Positions 6,936 through 12,022 of a DNA stretch of 13,965 bases are shown here, piece after piece. A program made the position numbers and the translations under genes. Under the pieces are notes generated by a model, which saw only the letters and a program-made list of their open reading frames with translations, was not told the DNA's origin and did no database searches. This stretch comes from Clostridiales bacterium (GTDB taxonomy: Bacteria; Bacillota; Clostridia; Christensenellales; CAG-917). The DNA lies in NCBI GenBank assembly GCA_012800805.1, contig JAAZIO010000149.1, positions 1 to 13,965 on the forward strand, given 5' to 3'. Each line of letters starts with the position of its first letter. The first letter of the stretch is position 1.

Positions 6936-9235
6936 AGCCCCTCCTTTACGCACTCCTCCGACTTGCCGGCCTTTGTTTCTTTTTTGATTTTTCTTGTTTT
7001 CAACAAACCTTTTGCGCTGAGCGCGGCAAGGGTTATCAAAATTGCCGCTATCCCTAAAACGGTGATTAGCGCCGCCCACCAGTTCCACACAAAGAACGCG
7101 CCAACCCAAAAGATTACAAGCGACATTGTATAAGATGTGGCAAGCCAGAAAATTATTGCGATTATTAGAGACTTTTTGTCGCCAAGTTCAGCATTTGCCG
7201 AAGCCACCGCCGCCATACACGGGACGCTTAGCAGGTTGAATGCCAAAAATGACAGCATGGCGGGGATTGAAACGTCAAGGCCGCCAATCACTCCTCCTAT
7301 GCCAAGCATCAGCGCCGCCATGGGAGTTCCCAAAAGCTCCGAGCCGTCCGTCTCAAGTGCCGTACCTCCGTCCATGCCCGAGAAAGTGCCAATCGATGCC
7401 ACAACCATTTCCTTTGCGATAAGCCCCGTAAAAGCCGCGACAACAAACTTCCAGCCGTTTTCGCCCATTCCAAAGCCCAGCGGGACGAATATAAAGGATA
7501 TAAATTTGCCGATATTTCCTATAATGCTGTCGGAAGGGTCGTCGACCATCTGCCACGAAAAGTTGAACGACGTCAAAAACCATATGACAACAACCGAACC
7601 CGCAATCACCGTAGCCGCTCGCGCAAGATAATGTTTGAGCTTGTCCCAAAGATGCAAAACAAGGTTTTTAAACTGCGGCGCGTGGTAGGCGGGAAGCTCC
7701 ATGATAAAGGGGGGCATGTCGCCTTTAACCAACGTTTTGTTAAGAATCATGGCGGCAATTATCGCAACGGCTATACCTAAGATATACATTCCGTATACCA
7801 CGGCTTCGGCGTTAATGACGGAAAAAGCCTGCGCAAACACTCCGCCGAACGCCGCCCATATGGGGAGCTTTGCTCCGCAAGAGAAGAATGGGGTAAGCAT
7901 TACCGTTCTTCTTCTTTCGGCCTCGTTCTCTAGCGTCCTTGTCGCCATAATGCCGGGAACAGCGCAGCCAAAGCACATTATAAGCGGCATGAACGACCTG
8001 CCCGAGAGGCCGAATTTCCTGCCTGCCCTGTCCATGATGAAGGCGACGCGCGCCATATAGCCGCTGTCTTCAAGAATGGTGAGGAACAAAAACAGCACCA
8101 TTATCTGCGGTATAAACGACAGCACCGACGACAATCCAGAAAAGAGCCCGTCAACTAAAAGTGACGTATACCACGCTCCTTTGGGAAGCGAGGAGTAAAG
8201 GGCGTTTCCGATAAGCGTGGTGAGCTCCTCAATGCAGTTATATAGAAGCACCCCGGGCGAGGGAATGGCATCCTCGCCGATTACGGGAAGCGAGAAAGAG
8301 CCTTTTGGTATTATCCCGATAGCGCCAAGGTATAAAAAGTCCTCGGAAAAGGTTAAGTGGAAAACCGCGAACATGATTAGCAAAAACATGGGAATTGCAA
8401 AAACGCGGTGCGTAAGCACTTTATCTATTTTGTCCGAGCGTGTCATAGCTTCTTTGGGCTTGCTTCTTTTATAAGCTGTGGCGTAGTCCTTTATGATTTT
8501 TTTGTATCTTAAATCAGCTACTATGCCCTCAAAGTCGCCCTCAAAGTCGCCCGTGTCGATGCTATCTTTTATCTTATCGGCGACACAAGCGATATCTGGA
8601 TATTTTTCTTTTTCGATTTGGTCGCCCTCAAACATCTTTACGGTGTGAAAACAGATATTGTCCACGCCCTCATTCTCGTACAGTTTCTTTATTTCAAAAA
8701 ACAGGTTTTGATATTTAGTGCCCTCAAATACCGATTCCCCGACGCGCGATTTTTTTGCCTCTTGATACGCCCGCTCCATAAGCTTATGTATGCCTCTTTG
8801 CTTAAGAGCGGATATTTCAATCACGGGAGCGCCCAGCTTTTCCTCAAGCTCAAGGGCGTTTATTGCGTCACCGTTTTTCTCCACGGAGTCTATCATATTG
8901 AGAGCAATCACAATAGGTGTGTCAAGCTCAAGAAGCTGCGTGGTCAGATAAAGATTTCTCTCAAGGTTGGTCGCGTCTATTATGTTGATTATAAGGTCGG
9001 GTTTTTCATTAAGCAAAAAGTTTCTTGATACCACTTCCTCGGGAGAGTAGGGCGAAAGGGAGTAGATGCCCGGAAGGTCAACGATATCAATCTTTTCCGA
9101 AAGCTTTTTGTAAACTCCCTCTTTTTTATCCACGGTAACGCCTGGCCAGTTGCCAACGTGCGCCGTGCTTCCCGTTAAGGCATTGAAAAGGGTGGTCTTT
9201 CCGCTGTTTGGGTTTCCTGCCAGCGCAAATTTCAT
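6932..9235 (-). CDS. feoB: Ferrous iron transporter FeoB
   Basis: A 767-residue inner-membrane Fe2+ importer with a cytosolic GTPase head. G-domain motifs are G1 GNPNSGKT (7-14), G3 DLPG (53-56), G4 NMID (113-116) and G5 SAL (142-144). A helical guanine-dissociation-inhibitor-like domain follows, then a polytopic core from about residue 290. The first Gate segment includes the conserved Cys motif CFGCAVPGIMATRTL, and a second Gate half follows (GLIAKEMVVASIGTFSGM). The C-terminal tail after the last helix is short and basic. The frame extends to 9259, but ATG 9235 has a perfect GGAGGTGG site and overlaps the feoA stop as ATGA. The motifs appear intact. It lies second in the feoA-feoB-Cys-rich operon behind a DtxR-type regulator. 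Confidence 0.97.
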   Translation of the reverse strand: MKFALAGNPNSGKTTLFNALTGSTAHVGNWPGVTVDKKEGVYKKLSEKIDIVDLPGIYSLSPYSPEEVVSRNFLLNEKPDLIINIIDATNLERNLYLTTQLLELDTPIVIALNMIDSVEKNGDAINALELEEKLGAPVIEISALKQRGIHKLMERAYQEAKKSRVGESVFEGTKYQNLFFEIKKLYENEGVDNICFHTVKMFEGDQIEKEKYPDIACVADKIKDSIDTGDFEGDFEGIVADLRYKKIIKDYATAYKRSKPKEAMTRSDKIDKVLTHRVFAIPMFLLIMFAVFHLTFSEDFLYLGAIGIIPKGSFSLPVIGEDAIPSPGVLLYNCIEELTTLIGNALYSSLPKGAWYTSLLVDGLFSGLSSVLSFIPQIMVLFLFLTILEDSGYMARVAFIMDRAGRKFGLSGRSFMPLIMCFGCAVPGIMATRTLENEAERRRTVMLTPFFSCGAKLPIWAAFGGVFAQAFSVINAEAVVYGMYILGIAVAIIAAMILNKTLVKGDMPPFIMELPAYHAPQFKNLVLHLWDKLKHYLARAATVIAGSVVVIWFLTSFNFSWQMVDDPSDSIIGNIGKFISFIFVPLGFGMGENGWKFVVAAFTGLIAKEMVVASIGTFSGMDGGTALETDGSELLGTPMAALMLGIGGVIGGLDVSIPAMLSFLAFNLLSVPCMAAVASANAELGDKKSLIIAIIFWLATSYTMSLVIFWVGAFFVWNWWAALITVLGIAAILITLAALSAKGLLKTRKIKKETKAGKSEECVKEGL

Positions 9236-9465
9236 TCTGCCACCTCCATAAGAACGCACTCGGCCTCGGAACGCCTTAAAGTCAGGGCGTATCCTCTAAG
9301 ATTAACCTCAATGGGGTCGCCTAGCGGCGCGAATTTTTTCAGCAATATCTCGGCCTGCGGAGTAACCCCCATATCAAATAGCCTGCGCCTTATTTTCCCT
9401 TCGGCGTTAAGCTTTTTTACCGTGCCTTTTTCTCCGCACTTAAAATCGCTAAGAAGCTTTTCCAT
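9232..9465 (-). CDS. feoA: Ferrous iron transport protein FeoA
   Basis: A 77-residue SH3-like beta-barrel protein that assists FeoB, probably by contacting its cytosolic face. The family pattern is clear: an early LSDFKCGEKGTVKKL strand pair, the helix with RRRLFDMGVTPQAEI (the MG(I/V)xPG(T/A) signature), then the DPIEVNLRGYALTLRRSEAECVLMEV barrel. The ATG at 9465 is preceded by GAGGAAA at normal spacing. It is first in the operon, with a leader of about 139 nt from the predicted promoter. FeoA is structurally related to the C-terminal SH3-like domain of DtxR proteins, a domain missing from the regulator encoded just upstream. Confidence 0.95.
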   Translation of the reverse strand: MEKLLSDFKCGEKGTVKKLNAEGKIRRRLFDMGVTPQAEILLKKFAPLGDPIEVNLRGYALTLRRSEAECVLMEVAE

Positions 9466-9507
9466 ATGGTTTCCTCAGTTTATATAAAATTTGTTTTTCT
9501 AATAAGT

Positions 9508-9523
9508 GTTCGCATATGCGAAC
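9508..9523. promoter_or_regulatory. Perfect 16-bp palindrome, copy proximal to feoA (candidate operator)
   Basis: GTTCGCATATGCGAAC, a perfect inverted repeat. It is identical to the copy at 9558-9573, and both share flanking sequence on the feoA-distal side (minus strand: TTTAAAATCCA, a few bases, then GG). It lies about 43 bp from the feoA start codon. A metal-responsive operator of the adjacent DtxR-family protein is the simplest reading; binding is not shown. Confidence 0.7.
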
Positions 9524-9539
9524 CGATTTGGATTTTAAA

Positions 9540-9553
9540 AGGCGTTTCCGCCT
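9540..9553 (-). promoter_or_regulatory. Small GAAA-capped hairpin between the two feo palindromes
   Basis: Read on the minus strand: AGGCG-GAAA-CGCCT followed by TTTAAAAT. The 5-bp stem has a GNRA tetraloop and a short T-run. It lies in the predicted feoA leader between the palindromes and might be a weak attenuator or a clamp. The stem is short, so function is uncertain. Confidence 0.4.
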
Positions 9554-9557
9554 CAAA

Positions 9558-9573
9558 GTTCGCATATGCGAAC
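9558..9573. promoter_or_regulatory. Perfect 16-bp palindrome, copy proximal to the feo promoter (candidate operator)
   Basis: GTTCGCATATGCGAAC, identical to 9508-9523 and exactly 50 bp from it. It begins about 32 nt downstream of the predicted transcription start at about 9604, so a bound protein would act as a roadblock, or two dimers could cooperate. Confidence 0.7.
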
Positions 9574-9610
9574 CAATGGATTTTAAATAAAGCCCGCTTG
9601 GGTTGATTTA

Positions 9611-9639
9611 AGGATAACACCTTGGTTTATTTTTGTCAA
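9611..9639 (-). promoter_or_regulatory. Promoter of the feoA-feoB operon
   Basis: Minus strand: perfect TTGACA (9639-9634), a 17-nt spacer and TATCCT (9616-9611, 4/6). The -35 begins 8 nt past the stop codon of the regulator gene. The predicted start near 9604 makes the 5' leader about 139 nt long and puts both palindromes inside the transcribed region. No terminator separates the regulator from feoA, so read-through from the regulator is also possible. Confidence 0.65.
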
Positions 9640-9646
9640 ACGCTTT

Positions 9647-10018
9647 TTAGACCTTGTGTTTTTCGGCAAAGGATTTCATCGCCATAATGCTTTCGCTGCT
9701 TAAGTCATGCTCGAGCTTACAGGCGTCTTTTTCGGCGTTTTCCTCGCTTACGCCTATCGCCATTAAAAAGTCCGTTATTATTTTATGACGGTTGTATATG
9801 CTTTGCGCCCGCTCGATTCCTTTTTTGGTAAAATCAATCCTTCCGTCTTTAGATACGGAAATATAGCCGATTTTTTTAAGATTGTTTACGGCACGGGAAA
9901 CGCTTGATTTCGCATAGCCCAGCTTTTCTACGATGTCGACGGAGCGAACCGCTCCTTTTTCTTCTTTTAAAATCAAAATCGTTTCCAGATAGTTTTCGCC
10001 CGATTCATGTATAGGCAT
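9647..10018 (-). CDS. Short DtxR-family metal-dependent transcriptional regulator
   Basis: A 123-residue repressor-type protein of the DtxR/IdeR/MntR family. The N-terminal winged helix-turn-helix spans about residues 7-65: ENYLETI, VRSVDIVEKLGYAKSSVSRAVNNLKKIGYI, then the wing ending IDFTKKG. The dimerisation helices carry the metal-site signature: H78 (YNRHK), C100, E103 and H104 (DACKLEHDLS). E12 aligns with a further ligand. The position of MntR Asp8 / DtxR Met10 appears to be N9, which is unusual. The Cys at position 100 is DtxR/IdeR-like rather than Bacillus MntR-like (Glu), which favours iron sensing. The C-terminal SH3-like domain is absent. The gene lies directly upstream of feoA in the same direction, so control of the feo operon is likely. 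The -10 box lies 6 nt before ATG, and AAGG is only 2 nt from it. Confidence 0.92.
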   Translation of the reverse strand: MPIHESGENYLETILILKEEKGAVRSVDIVEKLGYAKSSVSRAVNNLKKIGYISVSKDGRIDFTKKGIERAQSIYNRHKIITDFLMAIGVSEENAEKDACKLEHDLSSESIMAMKSFAEKHKV

Positions 10019-10024
10019 ATCCTT

Positions 10025-10052
10025 ATTATATCATATACGATTTTATAATCAA
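10025..10052 (-). promoter_or_regulatory. Promoter of the DtxR-family gene, with -10 adjacent to the start codon
   Basis: Minus strand: TTGATT (10052-10047, 4/6), a 16-nt spacer and perfect TATAAT (10030-10025). The -10 ends 6 nt before ATG 10018, predicting initiation at or next to the start codon. The bases between are AAGGAT. Confidence 0.6.
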
Positions 10053-10120
10053 GGTTTAATAGCTTCTTTGATTGCACTTATACGACTTTGTAATAAAGGT
10101 TTATAAACCACTTTTGTAAT
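10035..10120. repeat. Imperfect direct repeats overlapping the regulator promoter
   Basis: The 24-mers at 10035-10058 and 10080-10103 match at 21 of 24 positions (ATACGA(T/C)TTT(A/G)TAAT(C/A)AAGGTTTA), offset by 45 bp. The core ACTTTTGTAAT recurs at 10110-10120. A perfect 12-bp palindrome GGTTTATAAACC sits at 10098-10109. The first copy covers the -35 and most of the spacer of the regulator promoter, so these may be operator sites, for example for autoregulation. Confidence 0.55.
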
Positions 10121-10246
10121 TATATTAAAAAACTTCTTTTATGATAGGATAAATTTTATTTCAGATAATAAATTTTCTTTTATTGAGCAAACAAATATTT
10201 TATAGATTATGGATTCAAAAAACATTTTAAACTTGCTGATGTAATT

Positions 10247-10270
10247 ATACATGCTTTAATACATGCTTTC
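10247..10270. repeat. 12-nt tandem duplication
   Basis: ATACATGCTTTA (10247-10258) is followed at once by ATACATGCTTTC (10259-10270), 11 of 12 identical. It may be a slippage duplication; no function is evident. Confidence 0.5.
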
Positions 10271-10307
10271 TATTGTTTTTATTTAATCTTTTGTTTTAAT
10301 ATAAAAA

Positions 10308-10384
10308 ATCGCTTAAAAACGAGATAAAATCTGGCGTTTTAATTTAAAAATTAATCGCTTAAAACGAAATATTACTCTAGCGTT
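10308..10384. repeat. Degenerate repeat pair with inverted CG-edged arms
   Basis: Two units 46 bp apart (about 10308-10338 and 10354-10384) share ATCGCTTAAAACGA at one end (the first unit has one extra A) and TCT(G/A)GCGTT at the other. In the first unit TTAAAAACG and CGTTTTAA are near-perfect inverted arms (10313-10321 / 10335-10342). No coding role was seen. Confidence 0.45.
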
Positions 10385-10395
10385 AAAGCTAAAAT

Positions 10396-10419
10396 AAAAC
10401 CGCGCCTCAGCGCGGTTTT
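10396..10419 (-). terminator. Intrinsic terminator of the glycosyltransferase gene
   Basis: Perfect 10-bp stem AAAACCGCGC / GCGCGGTTTT with a 4-nt loop, followed on the minus strand by ATTTTA. It begins 1 nt after the stop codon. The A/T arms make it plausible in either direction. Confidence 0.92.
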
Positions 10420-10420
10420 G

Positions 10421-11818
10421 TTATTCTTTATCTTCTTTTTCGCTGTTTTCTATTTGCGCGACAAGCGCGGGCTCTTCAAGCTTTTCACTCTTGCCATCGG
10501 GCTCGTCCGAGCTAAGCTCATCAATGCTGACTGCGTGCTTATGATATATGGGTTTCCACTCGACTTTTTTAAAGAGAGCGCAAACCGCTATCGGCAAGTA
10601 AGTAAACATAAACAGCGGGAAGGTGAAAAGATAGAAAATCTTTTTATACCACGGGCACTTGATTTTCTTCCATTCGGTGATTTCAACCAGCAGTCCGAAA
10701 ACAAAGAGCGTTGCGTAGAGCGTTATAATCATGCTCAGCATTCCGTATCCGCCCGCTTCAACGCTTGCAGTTTCCCCTAAAGACGCCGCAACTATCATGC
10801 AAATGGGGTTTACGGTGAACATTAAAAGTGAAATCAAAAGGGCGGGGAAGATTGTTGTTATGATATCCCAGCAGGCGAAGTTTTTAAATATGTTCTTTAA
10901 AAGTCTTGCGTATTTGGAGCCGAATACCTGATAAAAGCCTTTTGCCCATCTCTCGCGCTGTCTCCATGCCTGAGAGAAAGTGGTGGGCTGCTCGTCGTAG
11001 AGCATGGCGTTGTGCGCATAGCCGATTTTTCTTCCGGAGAGAACATATTCCGCGGAAAACTCGATGTCTTCGGTAAGGCAGAAGAATGACCAGTTGCCGT
11101 ATTCCTCAACAACTTTTCTTGATACCAAAAAGCCTGTTCCCGAGATAGCCGCGCTGGTTTTTAAAATCATGCGGGGATTGTTTAAATAGCGCGCCTCGCG
11201 AAGGAACCAAATGCCGTAGCCCGACGAAATCCAGTTGGCGGAAAAGTTTTTGCTGTTGCGGTAGCTTGTAGCCATATCGTAGCCGCAGTCAAAAACCTTG
11301 TTCATCTCCTCAATGTAGTTTTTGGTAAGGACATTGTCGGCGTCAAGAACTATATAGGCTTCGCAGTTTAAGTTCGCGTATTCGGGCTCGGTGTGAAGTT
11401 TCGTGAAAAGATAATTGAGGGCGTAGCCTTTGCCTACTTTAGTAAGGTCGTGCCTTTCGACTACGATGCAGCCTCTTTCGCGGCAGATGTCGGCTGTGCG
11501 GTCTGTGCAGTTGTCAGCCACAACAATAATGTCAATGAGCTCTTGAGGATAGTTGTTTGCGCGGATGCTGTCTATAAGATAGGGTAGCACAAGTTCTTCG
11601 TTTCTAGCCGCGATTACCACGCCATATTTATGCTTTTTGAATTCTTCGCCGTCTTTTTTCTTAACTTTAGCGGTCTTGAAAAGCCCCACGGACAGGTAAA
11701 TGAATTGGTGGAAATACATCAGGAAGAAGAATATAGACAGAGCCTGATTAAACCACATCACAAAGTCATAAAGAAAATTACCTGTCGGATGTATCAAAAA
11801 ATTTTGTCCGAATAACAT
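10421..11818 (-). CDS. Membrane family-2 glycosyltransferase (processive-type)
   Basis: A 465-residue integral membrane glycosyltransferase of the GT2 (GT-A fold) family. An N-terminal hydrophobic segment (about 14-47) is followed by the catalytic domain: VVIAARNEE (67-75), VVADNCTDRTAD (D102), the DAD metal-binding motif (159-161), the acceptor motif TED (249-251), and QRERW (287-291), the Q..RW motif of processive synthases such as cellulose or hyaluronan synthase. Several C-terminal membrane helices follow, then a soluble acidic tail of about 35 residues. It could build an extracellular or cell-wall-linked polysaccharide; the sugar is unknown, and no PilZ domain is present. The frame reaches a TTG at 11881, but the predicted transcription start is near 11880, so ATG 11818 (AAGGA 10 nt upstream) is chosen. 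Confidence 0.9.
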   Translation of the reverse strand: MLFGQNFLIHPTGNFLYDFVMWFNQALSIFFFLMYFHQFIYLSVGLFKTAKVKKKDGEEFKKHKYGVVIAARNEELVLPYLIDSIRANNYPQELIDIIVVADNCTDRTADICRERGCIVVERHDLTKVGKGYALNYLFTKLHTEPEYANLNCEAYIVLDADNVLTKNYIEEMNKVFDCGYDMATSYRNSKNFSANWISSGYGIWFLREARYLNNPRMILKTSAAISGTGFLVSRKVVEEYGNWSFFCLTEDIEFSAEYVLSGRKIGYAHNAMLYDEQPTTFSQAWRQRERWAKGFYQVFGSKYARLLKNIFKNFACWDIITTIFPALLISLLMFTVNPICMIVAASLGETASVEAGGYGMLSMIITLYATLFVFGLLVEITEWKKIKCPWYKKIFYLFTFPLFMFTYLPIAVCALFKKVEWKPIYHKHAVSIDELSSDEPDGKSEKLEEPALVAQIENSEKEDKE

Positions 11819-11886
11819 AATACGGTGATCCTTAGCCTTAGATTTGCGCTGCCCTGTTAGAAATTTTTTACATATGCACAAGGCAT

Positions 11887-11915
11887 ATTGTAACCCGCCG
11901 CAAATTTAAAGGCAA
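11887..11915 (-). promoter_or_regulatory. Promoter of the glycosyltransferase gene
   Basis: Minus strand: TTGCCT (11915-11910, 4/6), a 17-nt spacer and TACAAT (11892-11887, 5/6). The predicted start near 11880 gives a leader of about 62 nt to ATG 11818 and argues against the TTG at 11881 as the start codon. Confidence 0.6.
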
Positions 11916-11977
11916 GCAAAAACACTTGTTAAATTTTACAAGCAGCGCCAATTTTGTTGTTTTTTTATTATATAGGC

Positions 11978-12012
11978 AAAAAAAAGGAGAAAAACCGAAA
12001 GATCTCTCTCCC
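11978..12012 (-). terminator. Intrinsic terminator of the GH3 gene
   Basis: Minus strand: GGAGAGAGA pairs with TTTTTCTCC (9 bp, two G-T wobbles) around an 8-nt loop, followed by eight T. It lies about 11 nt after the GH3 stop codon and separates the GH3 gene from the glycosyltransferase gene. Confidence 0.8.
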
Positions 12013-12022
12013 ATTGCCTTAA

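Larger units (their letters stand above)
10019..10420. other. Gene-free AT-rich region upstream of the regulator, with several short repeats
   Basis: About 400 bases with no credible gene on either strand. It lies between the terminator of the glycosyltransferase gene and the regulator start, all transcribed leftward. It holds the regulator promoter (10025-10052), a repeat pair with a 12-bp palindrome (10035-10120), a 12-nt tandem duplication (10247-10270), a second repeat pair (10308-10384) and the terminator (10396-10419). Between about 10121 and 10246 I see only AT-rich sequence. Confidence 0.7.

Noticed and set aside
7137..7631. Plus-strand open frame of 164 codons opposite feoB
   Set aside because: Antisense to the membrane core of feoB. 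Its Pro/Ser/Ala-rich translation mirrors the opposite strand, and no promoter or ribosome site is visible.
9508..9573. Palindromes read as LexA (SOS) boxes
   Set aside because: The Bacillus-type box has GAAC on the left and GTTC on the right, with four bases between. Here the half-sites are in the reverse order, and the neighbours are iron genes, not repair genes.
9508..9588. The two palindromes with flanks read as a CRISPR remnant
   Set aside because: There are only two copies, each a perfect palindrome, with a hairpin in the interval and no cas gene. Operators or an RNA element fit better.
10418..10780. Plus-strand open frame of 120 codons opposite the glycosyltransferase C-terminus
   Set aside because: It starts within the region just past the terminator and is antisense to membrane helices of a gene with clear GT2 motifs; no ribosome site or domain.
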